Below the pieces are notes generated by a model. The model was not told where the DNA came from. It was given only the letters and a program-made list of their open reading frames with translations, and made no database searches. Both the position numbers and the translations under genes were made by a program. Shown here one piece after another: positions 50,860 through 60,280 of a stretch of DNA of 64,000 bases (positions are counted from its first letter, which is position 1; the number at the start of each line of letters is the position of its first letter). Origin of the DNA: Mycobacterium sp. E796 (GTDB taxonomy: Bacteria > Actinomycetota > Actinomycetes > Mycobacteriales > Mycobacteriaceae); contig NZ_LZKK01000107.1 of NCBI RefSeq assembly GCF_001672815.1, positions 1 to 64,000 of the forward strand, read 5' to 3'.

Positions 50860-51054
50860 GTGCGGCTGACGGAGTTCAACGAGCGGGTTGTGTTGCGGTT
50901 CGGTTCCACCTATGGTGCGTCGGTGCTGGTGGATCACGTGCTGACCGGGTTCGGCGGCCGCACCGCTGCCCAGGCGATCGAGGACGGGGTCGAACCCCGC
51001 GACGTCTGGCGTGCCCTTTGCGCCGATTTCGACGTGCCGCGCGATCAGTGGTGA
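50860..51054 (+). CDS. DUF3046 small protein
   Basis: A 64-residue protein of the DUF3046 family that precedes recA in actinobacteria (Rv2738c-like). It begins VRLTEFNERVVLRFG and has DHVLTGFGGRTAAQAI and PRDVWRALCADFDVP. Function unknown. The GTG at 50860 is chosen over one 18 bases upstream because family members start M-R-L-T-E-F and TATGTT (50847-50852) lies exactly 7 nt upstream. It is separated from recA by the FhuF-like gene on the other strand, an insertion relative to a simple DUF3046-recA order. Confidence 0.85.
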   Translation: MRLTEFNERVVLRFGSTYGASVLVDHVLTGFGGRTAAQAIEDGVEPRDVWRALCADFDVPRDQW

Positions 51055-51147
51055 GTGTGCTTTGGCGGCGTTAAGTGTGAGCTGGCGGCGCGATCGGAGC
51101 ATTTTTATCGCCCTGGACGCACACGCAAAACCTTGGCTGCACACTCA
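51052..51147. repeat. Complex repeat between converging genes
   Basis: Between the DUF3046 stop and the FhuF-like stop, TGAGTGTGC (51052-51060) is an exact inverted copy of GCACACTCA (51139-51147), enclosing about 78 bases. Inside, two direct copies of a GTGTG...TGGCGGCG unit (51055-51070 and 51075-51090) occur 20 bases apart, and an ATTTTTAT run lies near 51101-51108. The arrangement can fold as a long stem and sits where two transcripts converge, so terminator function is likely but unproven. Confidence 0.5.
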
Positions 51148-51819
51148 GCGGCCCGGGCGCCCCGTCCGCCGAAACACGCAGTCGCCGCAGACCGATCGGC
51201 CTGGCACGCGATAGAACAGGCAACAGCTGCGACGCCGGAAGCCCAGGTGTGAGCCGGTGATCACGCCGGACCCGGCCAGCATGCCGGTGTCCAGCAGGGA
51301 CTCGGTCATCGCGATGATCGCGGGCCGCAGGTCGGGGCGCGCGACGAGCAGCGCCCGGGACGCCCCGACCAGCGCGGACGCGATGTTGCCCGCCAGCAGG
51401 GCGGGCGCCAGCTTGACGCGGAGGCCGGCGGCGAACGGTTTCATGTGCCCTCTGACGACGAGGCGGTACAGCAACTTCGCCGACGGCCGGTCGACGGCCT
51501 GCCCGACGGGCTCGGGGATGCGCAGCTGCGCCCCGTCGTCGGCGCGTTGCAGGCATTTGAGATCGGGGATCACGCCATGGGCCAGCGCACAGGCCAGCAC
51601 CGGCGACCACAACCGCGTGGCGTGGCCGAGGTGAACCAGCGAGGCGGCGATCCGCAGGTCCGACGTGTGATAGCGCCGGGCGGTGGCGTCGATCAGGTCG
51701 GCGAAGCCGTCGGCGTACGACTGCCCGACCGGATGCCACCCCGCCGCGTCGCCGCCGACGGTGAACGTGAAAAACCTTTTGTAGGAAGATATTTCGGCCA
51801 GTTCGGCAGAAATGTCCAT
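51145..51819 (-). CDS. FhuF-like 2Fe-2S reductase
   Basis: A 224-residue protein of the FhuF/siderophore-iron-reductase type. The C-terminal FhuF iron-sulfur signature C-C-x10-C-x2-C is seen in RRSCCLFYRVPGRSVCGDC (about residues 198-216). The N-terminal region has no membrane segment or signal, so it is cytosolic. FhuF proteins reduce ferric siderophores. Here a cobalamin riboswitch precedes the gene, pointing to a role in corrinoid reduction or uptake. ATG 51819 is chosen because GAGAGG (51831-51836 region) precedes it and because any longer reading would run through the riboswitch. M. tuberculosis has only a short Cys-rich frame (Rv2737A) at this place. Confidence 0.85.
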   Translation of the reverse strand: MDISAELAEISSYKRFFTFTVGGDAAGWHPVGQSYADGFADLIDATARRYHTSDLRIAASLVHLGHATRLWSPVLACALAHGVIPDLKCLQRADDGAQLRIPEPVGQAVDRPSAKLLYRLVVRGHMKPFAAGLRVKLAPALLAGNIASALVGASRALLVARPDLRPAIIAMTESLLDTGMLAGSGVITGSHLGFRRRSCCLFYRVPGRSVCGDCVFRRTGRPGR

Positions 51820-51835
51820 GCGCAGCCAACCCTCT

Positions 51836-51854
51836 CTGGGGAAATCCGCCCCAG
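51836..51854 (-). promoter_or_regulatory. Riboswitch expression-platform hairpin
   Basis: On the minus strand CTGGGG and CCCCAG form a 6-bp stem with a 7-nt loop (51836-51854), touching the GAGAGG ribosome binding site (51831-51836). Position between the riboswitch aptamer and the ATG suggests a translation-control element. No terminator-like U run follows, which favours control of translation initiation over termination. Confidence 0.55.
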
Positions 51855-51864
51855 TTCTCGTGAG

Positions 51865-51985
51865 GAAGCGCTGACGGTGAGTATCTGGCTCTCGGGTCGG
51901 GACGTGTCCGTCCCCGATCACAGTGGCGGGACCGCACCGGATTCGCACCGGTTTCCTCAAGGTTGTCAGCCCCGTCAGCGCCTTG
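51865..51985 (-). promoter_or_regulatory. Cobalamin (B12) riboswitch
   Basis: Read on the minus strand, the region has the hallmarks of the AdoCbl/cobalamin riboswitch. The B12-box core is GGAAACCGGTGCGAATCC (51937-51954), followed by GGTCCCGCCACTGTGA and later by the GAGCCAGATACTC element (51878-51892 region). Its ends are closed by a perfect 10-bp stem, GCGCTGACGG/CCGTCAGCGC (51972-51981 with 51868-51877). The aptamer of about 120 nt lies 45 nt upstream of the FhuF-like gene and is co-directional with it. Cobalamin binding would be expected to turn the gene down. Confidence 0.93.
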
Positions 51986-52037
51986 TCGGTAGCAAATGTT
52001 GCCACACGCCGTCGGGCGCCCGGCGTGTCACCTTGAA

Positions 52038-52060
52038 TCGAACAGGTGTTCGTCTACTGT
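52038..52060 (+). promoter_or_regulatory. recA SOS box and -10 element
   Basis: TCGAACAGGTGTTCGT (52038-52053) matches the mycobacterial LexA box TCGAAC-N4-GTTCGA at all but the last base. A TACTGT -10 hexamer follows directly at 52055-52060, so bound LexA would cover this promoter. A second, damage-inducible LexA-independent promoter may exist upstream, where TTGTCGGT (51983-51990) resembles the -35 of the RecA-NDp type, but the matching -10 is poor. Confidence 0.85.
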
Positions 52061-52157
52061 GGTGAGCGTTCGGGGACTTGTCGGACCCCGCGCCTAGGGT
52101 CACCGCCAACCGACCGATACCGGTCAGAAGAACCCAACGACGATAGGAAGAGGCACC

Positions 52158-53198
52158 ATGACGCAAGCCCCCGACCGCGAAAAAGCCCTCGAGCTGGCGA
52201 TGGCCCAGATCGAGAAGAGCTACGGCAAAGGCTCGGTGATGCGTCTCGGCGACGAGATGCGCCAGCCGATCTCGGTCATCCCGACGGGATCCATCGCACT
52301 GGACGTGGCATTGGGCATCGGCGGCCTGCCACGTGGCCGGGTCGTGGAGATCTACGGCCCGGAGTCCTCGGGTAAGACCACCGTCGCGCTGCACGCGGTG
52401 GCCAACGCCCAGGCCGCCGGTGGCGTCGCGGCGTTCATCGACGCCGAGCACGCCCTGGACCCGGATTACGCCAAGAAGCTCGGCGTCGACACCGACTCGC
52501 TGCTGGTCAGCCAGCCGGACACCGGTGAGCAGGCGCTGGAGATCGCCGACATGCTGATCCGTTCCGGCGCCCTGGACATCTTGGTCATCGACTCGGTGGC
52601 GGCCCTGGTGCCGCGCGCGGAGCTCGAGGGCGAGATGGGCGACAGCCACGTCGGGCTGCAGGCCCGGCTGATGAGTCAGGCGCTGCGCAAGATGACCGGC
52701 GCGCTCAACAACTCGGGAACCACGGCGATCTTCATCAACCAGCTCCGGGAGAAGATCGGCGTCATGTTCGGCAGCCCCGAAACCACCACGGGCGGAAAGG
52801 CTTTGAAGTTCTACGCGTCGGTGCGCATGGACGTGCGCCGGATCGAGACGCTCAAGGACGGCACCAACGCGGTCGGTAACCGCACCCGGGTCAAGGTCGT
52901 CAAGAACAAGGTGTCGCCGCCGTTCAAGCAGGCCGAATTCGACATCCTCTACGGCCGCGGCATCAGCCGGGAGGGCTCGCTGATCGACATGGGGGTGGAT
53001 CAGGGCTTCATCCGCAAGTCCGGTTCGTGGTTCACCTACGAGGGCGAACAACTCGGCCAGGGCAAGGAGAACGTGCGCACCTTCCTGATGGAAAACGCCG
53101 ACATCGCCAACGAGATCGAGAAGAAGATCAAGGAAAAGCTCGGCATTGGCGCCGTGGTGACCGATGACGACGTCTTGCCCGCCCCCGTCGATTTCTGA
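52158..53198 (+). CDS. recA: Recombinase RecA (no intein)
   Basis: A 346-residue RecA filament protein for homologous recombination and SOS induction. Walker A is GPESSGKT (about residues 67-74), Walker [11 protein letters not shown] (about 140-149), and the DNA-binding loop and C-terminal acidic part are present. The reading is continuous: the intein that interrupts recA of M. tuberculosis near the ATPase core is absent. The upstream SOS box gives damage induction. recX overlaps its end by 35 bases, and RecX limits RecA activity. Confidence 0.98.
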   Translation: MTQAPDREKALELAMAQIEKSYGKGSVMRLGDEMRQPISVIPTGSIALDVALGIGGLPRGRVVEIYGPESSGKTTVALHAVANAQAAGGVAAFIDAEHALDPDYAKKLGVDTDSLLVSQPDTGEQALEIADMLIRSGALDILVIDSVAALVPRAELEGEMGDSHVGLQARLMSQALRKMTGALNNSGTTAIFINQLREKIGVMFGSPETTTGGKALKFYASVRMDVRRIETLKDGTNAVGNRTRVKVVKNKVSPPFKQAEFDILYGRGISREGSLIDMGVDQGFIRKSGSWFTYEGEQLGQGKENVRTFLMENADIANEIEKKIKEKLGIGAVVTDDDVLPAPVDF

Positions 53199-53685
53199 GC
53201 CCTCCCGCGAGGAGCAGGCGCGGGCGCTGTGCCTGCGCCTGCTCACCGCGAGATCGCGTACCCGGGCCGAGCTGTCCGGCCAGCTGTCCAAACGCGGATA
53301 TCCCGACGACGTCGCCGAGCGGGTGCTCGACCGGCTGACCGCCGTCGGCCTGGTGAACGACGCCGAGTTCGCCGAGCAGTGGGTCGAGTCCCGGCGGGCC
53401 AAGGCGGGAAAGAGCCGGCGCGCGTTGGCCGCTGAGCTGCGGACCAAGGGCGTCGGCAAAGAGCTGATCGGCGCCGCGCTGGCCGGGATCGATGCCGCCG
53501 CCGAGCGGGACCGCGCCGAAGAGCTGGTGCGGGCCAAGCTGCGGCGCGAGACGCTCAGCGACGACGACGCGCGGCTGAGTCGCCGGCTGGTGGGGATGCT
53601 GGCGCGCCGCGGCTACGGCCAGAACCTGGCCTGCGAGGTGGTGCTCGCCGAGCTGGCCGCCGAACGGGAGCGCCGCCGGGTCTGA
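53164..53685 (+). CDS. recX: Regulatory protein RecX
   Basis: A 173-residue RecX with three repeated three-helix units (about residues 18-65, 66-115, 125-170), e.g. [18 protein letters not shown] and [15 protein letters not shown]. It binds RecA filaments and inhibits ATP hydrolysis and strand exchange. The start (MTTSCPPPS) lies inside the recA reading frame by 35 bases and matches the orthologue's start, so the two are translationally coupled. Confidence 0.94.
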   Translation: MTTSCPPPSISEPSREEQARALCLRLLTARSRTRAELSGQLSKRGYPDDVAERVLDRLTAVGLVNDAEFAEQWVESRRAKAGKSRRALAAELRTKGVGKELIGAALAGIDAAAERDRAEELVRAKLRRETLSDDDARLSRRLVGMLARRGYGQNLACEVVLAELAAERERRRV

Positions 53686-53730
53686 GCTGGGGGTTCATTC
53701 GGCCGACCCCGGTCGCCGTACCATAGCCCC

Positions 53731-55257
53731 GTGACTTCGATGGTGGCCCGAGACGTCTCGGGAGCGCGTACCTATCAGGTGCGCACCTACGGCTGCCAGA
53801 TGAACGTCCACGACTCGGAGCGGTTGGCGGGCCTGCTGGAGGCGGCCGGCTACCTGCGGGCCGCCGACGGGGTCGACGCCGACGTGGTGGTGTTCAACAC
53901 CTGCGCCGTGCGGGAGAACGCCGACAACAAGCTGTACGGCAACCTCAGCCACCTGGCCCCGCGCAAGCGCGGCAATCCCGACATGCAGATCGCCGTCGGG
54001 GGGTGCCTGGCCCAAAAGGACCGCGACGCGCTACTGCGCAAGGCGCCGTGGGTCGACGTCGTGTTCGGCACGCACAACATCGGATCGCTGCCGACGCTGC
54101 TCGACCGCGCCCGGCACAACAGGGTCGCGCAGGTGGAGATCGCCGAGGCGCTGCAGCAGTTCCCGTCGTCGCTGCCGAGCGCGCGCGAATCCGCTTATGC
54201 CGCTTGGGTTTCCATCTCCGTCGGGTGCAACAACACCTGCACGTTCTGCATCGTGCCGTCGCTGCGCGGCAAGGAGGTCGACCGCAGCCCGGCCGACATC
54301 CTCGCCGAGGTCCAATCGCTGGTCGACGACGGCGTGCTCGAAATCACCCTGCTGGGCCAGAACGTCAACGCCTACGGCGTTTCCTTCGCCGACTCCGCGC
54401 AGCCCCGCGATCGCGGCGCCTTCGCCGAGTTGCTGCGCGCCTGCGGGCGCATCGACGGGCTGGAACGCGTGCGGTTCACCTCGCCGCACCCGGCCGAGTT
54501 CACCGACGACGTCATCGAGGCGATGGCGCAGACACCCAACGTCTGCCCGGCGCTGCACATGCCGCTGCAGTCCGGATCCGACCGGGTGTTGCGCGCGATG
54601 CGCCGCTCCTACCGTGCCGAGCGCTACCTGGGCATCATCGAGCGCGTGAGGGCGGCCATGCCGCACGCCGCGATCACCACGGACCTGATCGTCGGGTTTC
54701 CCGGCGAGACCGAAGAGGACTTCGCCGCCACGCTCGACGTCGTGCGGCAGGCCCGCTTCGCGGCGGCGTTCACCTTCCAGTACTCCAAGCGGCCCGGCAC
54801 CCCCGCCGCCGACTTCGACGGCCAGTTACCGAAAGCCGTTGTGCAGGAACGCTACGAGCGGCTGGTCGAGCTGCAGGAGCAGATCTCGCTGGAGGGCAAC
54901 CGCGCGCTGGTCGGACAGACCGTCGAATTGCTGGTCGCCACCGGCGAAGGGCGCAAGGACGCCCGCACGGCGCGCATGACCGGGCGCGCGCGCGACGGCC
55001 GGCTGGTGCACTTTTCCTGTTTCGAAGCCTGTTCCGAAGCCTCGAACGACCAGGTCCGGCCCGGCGACATCGTCACCGCGGAGATCACCGGGGCCGCGCC
55101 GCACCACCTCATCGCCGACGCCGGCATCCTCGGCCACCGCCGCACCCGGGCGGGCGACGCCCACGCCGCCGGGCGGCGCCCGCGCACGATCGGCCTGGGC
55201 CTGCCGGCCGTCGGGCCGGCCACCGATCCGCTCGAACCCCTGGGATGTGCCCGATGA
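53731..55257 (+). CDS. miaB: tRNA-2-methylthio-N6-dimethylallyladenosine synthase
   Basis: A 508-residue radical-SAM methylthiotransferase that thiomethylates i6A37 in tRNA, acting after MiaA. The N-terminal domain has three cluster cysteines, Cys22, Cys58 and Cys92 ([17 protein letters not shown]), and the radical-SAM cluster is C166-x3-C170-x2-C173 (CNNTCTFC). The TRAM RNA-binding domain (about 395-460) contains an unusual insert [16 protein letters not shown] start with TACCAT (53719-53724) 6 nt upstream, a leaderless signature. It ends in ATGA overlap with the membrane protein gene. Confidence 0.94.
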   Translation: MTSMVARDVSGARTYQVRTYGCQMNVHDSERLAGLLEAAGYLRAADGVDADVVVFNTCAVRENADNKLYGNLSHLAPRKRGNPDMQIAVGGCLAQKDRDALLRKAPWVDVVFGTHNIGSLPTLLDRARHNRVAQVEIAEALQQFPSSLPSARESAYAAWVSISVGCNNTCTFCIVPSLRGKEVDRSPADILAEVQSLVDDGVLEITLLGQNVNAYGVSFADSAQPRDRGAFAELLRACGRIDGLERVRFTSPHPAEFTDDVIEAMAQTPNVCPALHMPLQSGSDRVLRAMRRSYRAERYLGIIERVRAAMPHAAITTDLIVGFPGETEEDFAATLDVVRQARFAAAFTFQYSKRPGTPAADFDGQLPKAVVQERYERLVELQEQISLEGNRALVGQTVELLVATGEGRKDARTARMTGRARDGRLVHFSCFEACSEASNDQVRPGDIVTAEITGAAPHHLIADAGILGHRRTRAGDAHAAGRRPRTIGLGLPAVGPATDPLEPLGCAR

Positions 55258-55847
55258 AGAAAGAACACACCGACATCGACGCGCTGCGGACCGAAATCGA
55301 CGCCGCCGAACGCCGGGTGGCCGGCGAGATCGAGCCCGGCCCAAGGGCTTTGGTGGTCGCGATCCTGGTGTTCGTGCTGCTGGCGTCGTTCATCCTGCCG
55401 CACACCGGGCACGTGCGGGGCTGGGACGTGCTGTTCTCCAGCCACGGCGCCGGCGCCGCCGCCGTGTCCCTCCCGTCGCGTGTGTTCGCCTGGCTGGCGC
55501 TGGTGTTCGGCGTGGGCTTTTCGATGCTGGCGCTGATGACACGGCGCTGGGCGCTGGCCTGGGTGGCGCTGGCGGGCTCGGCGATCGCGTGCGGCGCGGG
55601 GCTGTTGGCGATCTGGTCGCGCCAGACCGTGGCCGCCGGGCATCCCGGGCCGGGCGTGGGGCTGGTCGTCGCCTGGATCACCGTGATGGTGCTGACGTTT
55701 CACTGGGCCCGCCTGGTCTGGGCGCGCACCGTCGTGCAGCTGGCCGCCGAGGAGGAGCGGCGCCGGGTCGCCGCCCAGCGGCAGTCGATGACCCTGCTGG
55801 ACACCCTCGACAAGCCGGACGACCCCGAGTCCCCGCCGAAAGGCTAG
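55254..55847 (+). CDS. Conserved membrane protein (Rv2732c-like)
   Basis: A 197-residue membrane protein. After a charged N-terminus ([20 protein letters not shown]) come about four transmembrane helices at residues 34-53, 76-97, 104-124 and 133-153, then a cytosolic helix rich in Glu/Arg. Function unknown. ATG overlaps the miaB stop; in-frame GTG and ATG codons 7-9 bases upstream are alternatives. Its TAG stop shares CTAG with the convergent DUF349 gene. Confidence 0.82.
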   Translation: MKKEHTDIDALRTEIDAAERRVAGEIEPGPRALVVAILVFVLLASFILPHTGHVRGWDVLFSSHGAGAAAVSLPSRVFAWLALVFGVGFSMLALMTRRWALAWVALAGSAIACGAGLLAIWSRQTVAAGHPGPGVGLVVAWITVMVLTFHWARLVWARTVVQLAAEEERRRVAAQRQSMTLLDTLDKPDDPESPPKG

Positions 55848-57175
55848 GACCGGCGCGTCAGCGCCGCGGCGGCCGCGTCGGCCCACTGCCGCCACTGTTC
55901 GGCGTTGGCCCTGGCCTCGTCGGCCTCCTTGGTCCGGCCGGCCGCCGCGGCCTTTTGCGCCTGCTGTTCGTACTGCTCGGCGCGGGTGCGGAACTGCTCG
56001 GCGCGGGCCTGCGCCTGCGGGTCGGACCAATCCGCGTCGCCGGCCTCCCGCACCTTCTTCTCGACCGCGCGCAGGCGCCGCTCCAGCTCGGCGGAGCGTT
56101 CCCGCGGCACCTTCCCGATGGCATCCCACTTGTCGGCGATGGACCGCAAGGCCGCCCGCGCCGCGTCGAGGTTGCTGGTGTCGATCTTCTCCGCCTCCGC
56201 CAGCAGCGCCTCCTTGGCGGTGGCGTTGGCGCGAAACTCGGCGTCCTTTTCCGCCGCCGCCGCGTTGCGGGCGGTGAAGAAGCAATCCTGGGCCGCCTTG
56301 AAGCGCCGCCACAGGGCGTCGTCGATCTCCCTGGTCGCCCGCCCGGCCGCCTTCCACTCCGTCAGCAGCTTGCGGAACTCGGCGCTGGTGGCGGTCCAGT
56401 CCGTCGAATAGGACAGTTCCTCGGCGCGCTCGCAGAGCCGTTCCTTGGACTGCCGGACCCCCGACCGCTCCCGGTCCAGCTCGGCGAAATGGGAACCCCG
56501 CCGCCGGTTGAAGGTGTCCCGCGCCGCCGAATAGCGCTTCCACAGCGCGTCGTCGACTTTGCGGTCCAGGCCGCTGATCGTCTTCCACTCGTCGAGGATC
56601 GCGCGCAACCGGTCGCCGGCGGCCTTCCACTGTGTCGCGTTGGCGGCCAGGTCTTCCGCCTCGGCGGCCAGGGCCTCCTTGCGGGCGGTCTGGGCGGCCC
56701 GATGCTCCTCGCGCTTCGAGCGGCCCTCGGCGATGGCCGCGTCGGCGCGCTCGACCAGGCCGGCCAACCGGGCCGCGAGCCCGTCGACGTCACCGAGGAC
56801 GCTCGCGGTCGGCAACGTCTCGGACAGCGCCGACGCGTGCGCCCTGATCTTGCGGGCGTCCCCGGTGCCCGACACCAGCCGCTCCTCCATGAGCGTGACC
56901 TCGGTGCTCAGGTCGTCGAAGCGCCGTCCGAAGTGGGCGAAGGCGGCCTCGCGGTCGCCGGCCTGCCACGAACCGACGATGCGTTCGCCGGCCGAACTGA
57001 TCAGCCAGACGGTGCCGTCGTCGTCGACACGGCCGAACCGGTGCGGATCGCTGGACGGATGGGCGGCCACCGGGGCGGGTCGCGGCCCGGGGCTCACGGG
57101 CCGGGGTCCGGGGCGCGGGCCCGGGCGCGGCACCGGCTTGGGTGAGGCGTTGCTGCCGGGCTCGTCGGACGTCAT
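55844..57175 (-). CDS. DUF349-repeat protein
   Basis: A 443-residue protein (Rv2731 by position). A Pro-rich, disordered N-terminus (residues 1-40; [18 protein letters not shown]) is followed by a small domain with [15 protein letters not shown] and then a series of DUF349 helical repeats, each with W-K-x-h-x(12)-DDALWKRF-type motifs (about 180-400). The rest is coiled and Ala/Glu-rich. DUF349 proteins are suspected nucleic-acid- or ribosome-associated factors; no function is established. The stop overlaps that of the membrane protein gene. Confidence 0.82.
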   Translation of the reverse strand: MTSDEPGSNASPKPVPRPGPRPGPRPVSPGPRPAPVAAHPSSDPHRFGRVDDDGTVWLISSAGERIVGSWQAGDREAAFAHFGRRFDDLSTEVTLMEERLVSGTGDARKIRAHASALSETLPTASVLGDVDGLAARLAGLVERADAAIAEGRSKREEHRAAQTARKEALAAEAEDLAANATQWKAAGDRLRAILDEWKTISGLDRKVDDALWKRYSAARDTFNRRRGSHFAELDRERSGVRQSKERLCERAEELSYSTDWTATSAEFRKLLTEWKAAGRATREIDDALWRRFKAAQDCFFTARNAAAAEKDAEFRANATAKEALLAEAEKIDTSNLDAARAALRSIADKWDAIGKVPRERSAELERRLRAVEKKVREAGDADWSDPQAQARAEQFRTRAEQYEQQAQKAAAAGRTKEADEARANAEQWRQWADAAAAALTRRS

Positions 57176-57694
57176 GCGCTCGTCACCAACCCTTCTGCAA
57201 CTTTCGCGCGGTGGTGTTCCGCGCGCCTGCCGCGCGTGGCGGCTCCCTTAACGCTCTTTGACCGTTTCCAACAGTATTCAAGCAGCTTGGCGGGCGAAGC
57301 GCGCCTACTGTTTTGGCGCACCCGGCCTTCCCCCGCGTCGGCTAGCTTCGCAAACGCCGGGCCGGGCCAACACACCGCCCTGGGCGGGACCCGGCGCACC
57401 GGGGATAACGGTTCGATTCCACCGTCGCTCAGACCATTTGGCGGCGGCGCTCGGCCCGGTACGGTGGCACAGGCCGATGGTCGTTTTCTCGCAGTGGCTT
57501 CCGAGGGGTGATCGCGATGGCCGAATCGCGCAATTTCCCGGGGGTTTTTCGCAGGTGCGGCCCGGTTCGTCGACGGATCGCCGGGGTTCGCTGGGGTCGA
57601 GACCCCGGCGCGCCCCACTACAGTGGTCGTTGAACTGTTAGGTAACGGCACGTGTACATACGGCTTTCGGGCGGAACGCTGGTGAGGGGTCTCC
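57176..57694. other. 519-bp region without a convincing gene
   Basis: The region separates the divergent DUF349 and DMT genes. Several short frames exist on both strands, but none has a family feature, a good ribosome site and mycobacterial codon bias together. AGAAGG lies upstream of the DUF349 start on the minus strand. On the plus side GTTGAACTGTTAGGTAACGG (57629-57648) contains a possible TTGAAC/TAGGTA promoter for the DMT gene. GGTTCGATTCC at 57411-57421 resembles a tRNA T-arm, but no tRNA fold surrounds it. Confidence 0.4.
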
Positions 57695-58657
57695 ATGTCG
57701 AAAGTTGACGTCGCCGCGCTGATCGCCTTGTGCGCGGCGCTGGCCTCCGCGGTCGGCGACGTGATCCGGCAGCGGTCCGCGCACGAGATCACCGACAAGG
57801 ACGTCGGCCACCTCGAGCTGTTCCGCATGTCGTTGCGCGACAAGCGGTGGTGGATTGGCGGGCTGGCCGCGATCACCAACTACAGCCTGCAAGCCGCTGC
57901 GCTGGCGTGGGGGTCGGTGGTCCTCGTGACGTCGCTGCAGGTGACCGCGCTGCTCTTCGCGTTGCCGATCTACGCACGCCTGACGAGGCAACGGGTGACC
58001 CGATGGGAGTGGGTCTGGGCGGTGGTGCTGGCGGCGGCATTGGCCGTGGTGATCATCGTCGGCGACCCGACGGCCGGTAACCAGCGGGCGCCGCTCGAGA
58101 CGTGGCTCATCGTGGCCGCGGTGATGGGCCCCACGCTGGTGCTGTGCGTGGTGGGGGCCGGGATCTGGAAGGGTCGTCCGGTCGCGGCGGTGCTGCTGGC
58201 GTTGGTGGCGGGTTCGTCGTTGGCGCTGTTCGCGGTGCTGACCAAGGGCGTCGTCGAGGTGGCCGAGGAGGGCGCGGGTGCGGTGTTCAGCGCGCCCGAG
58301 TTCTATCCCTGGCTGGCGGTCGCCTTGTGCGGCATGATCTTTCAGCAGTCCGCCTTCCGCGCCGGCGCGCTGACGGCGTCCTTGCCGACGATGACCGTGG
58401 CCAAGCCGGTGGTCGCCGGCGTGCTCGGGGTCACGGTGCTCGGCGAGACGCTCTACACCAAGGGCCCCGCCGCGCTCGTGCTGATTTCGGCGGTGGCCCT
58501 GGTGATCATCGCGACGGTCGCGCTGGCGCGCGGCGAGGCCGCCTCGATCGCGGCGGAGGCGGGCCGAGACGTCGTGGAGGCGCGCGAGACGTTGGCCGCG
58601 CACGATGTCCCCCCGGTCCCACCGCCAACGGCGGAGAGCAGCCCGACCATCACGTAG
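57695..58657 (+). CDS. DMT-superfamily membrane protein (EamA-like)
   Basis: A 320-residue integral membrane protein equivalent to Rv2729c. About nine to ten hydrophobic helices span residues 5-290, with the first after [20 protein letters not shown] and a charged tail of about 35 residues ([19 protein letters not shown]). The arrangement resembles DMT/EamA or magnesium-transporter NIPA-like proteins. The substrate is unknown. Start ATG 57695, with GAGGGG 7 bases upstream. Confidence 0.82.
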   Translation: MSKVDVAALIALCAALASAVGDVIRQRSAHEITDKDVGHLELFRMSLRDKRWWIGGLAAITNYSLQAAALAWGSVVLVTSLQVTALLFALPIYARLTRQRVTRWEWVWAVVLAAALAVVIIVGDPTAGNQRAPLETWLIVAAVMGPTLVLCVVGAGIWKGRPVAAVLLALVAGSSLALFAVLTKGVVEVAEEGAGAVFSAPEFYPWLAVALCGMIFQQSAFRAGALTASLPTMTVAKPVVAGVLGVTVLGETLYTKGPAALVLISAVALVIIATVALARGEAASIAAEAGRDVVEARETLAAHDVPPVPPPTAESSPTIT

Positions 58658-58677
58658 CGCCTGGTTAGTGTGGTTGC

Positions 58678-59361
58678 GTGCTGAGCGCCATCGCGATCGT
58701 TCCCGCTGCGCCGGTGCTCGTTCCCGAGCTGACCGGAGCGGCCGCCGCCGAGGTGGCCGACCTGACTGCGGCGGCCCTTGCCGCGGCCGCCCTGTTGCCG
58801 CCGCGCTGGGTGGCGATCGGCACGGGCCCGGTCGACGAGGTCGTCGGGCCCGACTGCAGCGGCACGTTCGCCGGCTTCGGCGTCGACGTGCCGGTGCGGC
58901 TGTCGCCGCAGGCCGCCCGGGCCGCCGAACTCCCGTTGTGCGCGCTGCTGGCCGGCTGGGCGCGCGGCCAGGCCCGGCCCGACGCCAGCGTGCGGGTCCA
59001 CGTCTACCGCGGCGACCACGACCCCGGCACGGCGCTGGCCCACGGCCGGCGTCTGCGCGCGGAGATCGACCGGGTGCCCGAACCCGTCGGCGTGCTGGTG
59101 GTGGCCGACGGCGCGAACACCCTCACACCGGCGGCCCCCGGGGGCCATCGCCCGGAAGACGCCGAGGCGCAGCTGGCGTTGGACGACGCGCTGGCCGACG
59201 GCGATGCCGCCGCCCTGGCCCAGTTGCCGCCGCAGATCCTGGGGCGGGTCGCGTTCGGGGTGTTGGCCGGCCTCACCGAGCCGGGGCCGCGGTCGGCCAA
59301 GGAGCTCTACCGGGGTGCACCCTACGGCGTGGGCTATTTCGCCGGCTTCTGGCAGCCATGA
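58678..59361 (+). CDS. LigB-like conserved protein (Rv2728c-like)
   Basis: A 227-residue protein. The beginning [18 protein letters not shown] and the segment [18 protein letters not shown] resemble the class III extradiol dioxygenase (LigB/MEMO) fold of mycobacterial Rv2728c homologues, but the usual His ligands are not evident (only scattered His, e.g. [11 protein letters not shown]), so enzymatic activity is doubtful. GTG start 6 nt after TAGTGT (58666-58671), a leaderless signature. The stop overlaps miaA (ATGA). Co-transcription with tRNA modification and lysine genes gives no functional hint. Confidence 0.72.
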   Translation: MLSAIAIVPAAPVLVPELTGAAAAEVADLTAAALAAAALLPPRWVAIGTGPVDEVVGPDCSGTFAGFGVDVPVRLSPQAARAAELPLCALLAGWARGQARPDASVRVHVYRGDHDPGTALAHGRRLRAEIDRVPEPVGVLVVADGANTLTPAAPGGHRPEDAEAQLALDDALADGDAAALAQLPPQILGRVAFGVLAGLTEPGPRSAKELYRGAPYGVGYFAGFWQP

Positions 59362-60275
59362 ACCGACCGCTCGCGATCATCGGGCCTACCGGCACCGGCA
59401 AGTCGCAGCTGGCGCTGGATGTCTCCGAGCGGCTCGGCGCGGAGATCGTGAACGCCGACGCCATGCAGCTCTACCGCGGCATGGACATCGGCACCGCCAA
59501 GCTGCCCGTCGAACAGCGCCGCGGCATCCCGCATCATCAGCTCGACGTCCTGCACGTCACCGAGACCGCCGCCGTCGCCCGCTACCAGGCGGCCGCCTCC
59601 GCGGACATCGAAGCGATCGCCGCCCGCGGCGCCGTGCCGGTGATCGTGGGCGGCTCGATGCTCTACGTTCAGTCCCTGCTGGACGACTGGTCGTTCCCGG
59701 CGACCGACCCTGCGGTACGGGCCCGCTGGGAGCGGCGGCTCGCCGAGGTGGGGGTGGGGGAGTTGCACGCCGAGCTGGCCCGCCGGGACCCGGCGGCGGC
59801 CGCGGCGATCCTGCCCACCGACGGCCGGCGCACGGTGCGCGCCCTGGAGGTTGTCGAGCTCACGGGGCAACCCTTCGCCGCCTCCGCGCCGCGCATCGGC
59901 GCCCCGCGCTGGGACACCGTCATCGTCGGATTAGATTGCGACACAACGCTTCTCGACGAGAGGTTGGCCCACCGCACCGACGCCATGTTCGAGCAGGGCC
60001 TCCTCGACGAGGTCCGCGGCCTGCTGGGCGACGGCCTGCGCGACGGGGTCACCGCCTCGCGCGCCCTGGGCTACGCGCAGGTGCTGGCGGCCCTCGACGC
60101 CGGCGGCTCGGAAGATCTGCTGCGCGACGCGCGCGAGCAGACCTACGTGGGCACCCGCCGCTACGTGCGGCGCCAACGGTCGTGGTTTCGCCGGGACCAT
60201 CGGGTGCACTGGCTGGATGCCAATGCCGCTGGGCTCGTCGACGAAGCGTTGCAGGCGTGGCGACAAGTACCCTGA
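59358..60275 (+). CDS. miaA: tRNA dimethylallyltransferase
   Basis: A 305-residue MiaA that transfers dimethylallyl from DMAPP to A37 of tRNAs, the step before MiaB. P-loop GPTGTGKSQ at residues 9-17; D-A-M-Q-L-Y-R (about 34-40); and ASRALGYAQ (about 234-242). Compact at 305 residues, close to the genus norm. ATG overlaps the previous gene's stop by 4 bases, and dapF follows after 5 bases. Confidence 0.95.
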   Translation: MNRPLAIIGPTGTGKSQLALDVSERLGAEIVNADAMQLYRGMDIGTAKLPVEQRRGIPHHQLDVLHVTETAAVARYQAAASADIEAIAARGAVPVIVGGSMLYVQSLLDDWSFPATDPAVRARWERRLAEVGVGELHAELARRDPAAAAAILPTDGRRTVRALEVVELTGQPFAASAPRIGAPRWDTVIVGLDCDTTLLDERLAHRTDAMFEQGLLDEVRGLLGDGLRDGVTASRALGYAQVLAALDAGGSEDLLRDAREQTYVGTRRYVRRQRSWFRRDHRVHWLDANAAGLVDEALQAWRQVP

Positions 60276-60280
60276 ACTGC

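Noticed and set aside
52158..53198. Intein in recA
   Set aside because: The frame is a continuous 346 residues; no intein splice-motif blocks are present.
57405..57425. tRNA T-arm-like sequence GGTTCGATTCC
   Set aside because: The anticodon and acceptor stems cannot be formed from the flanking sequence, so it is not a tRNA; a chance match or an old tRNA fragment.
57236..57641. Small plus-strand frames in the gap before the DMT gene
   Set aside because: No ribosome site, no recognisable domain and amino acid content like a shadow frame; not supported as genes.
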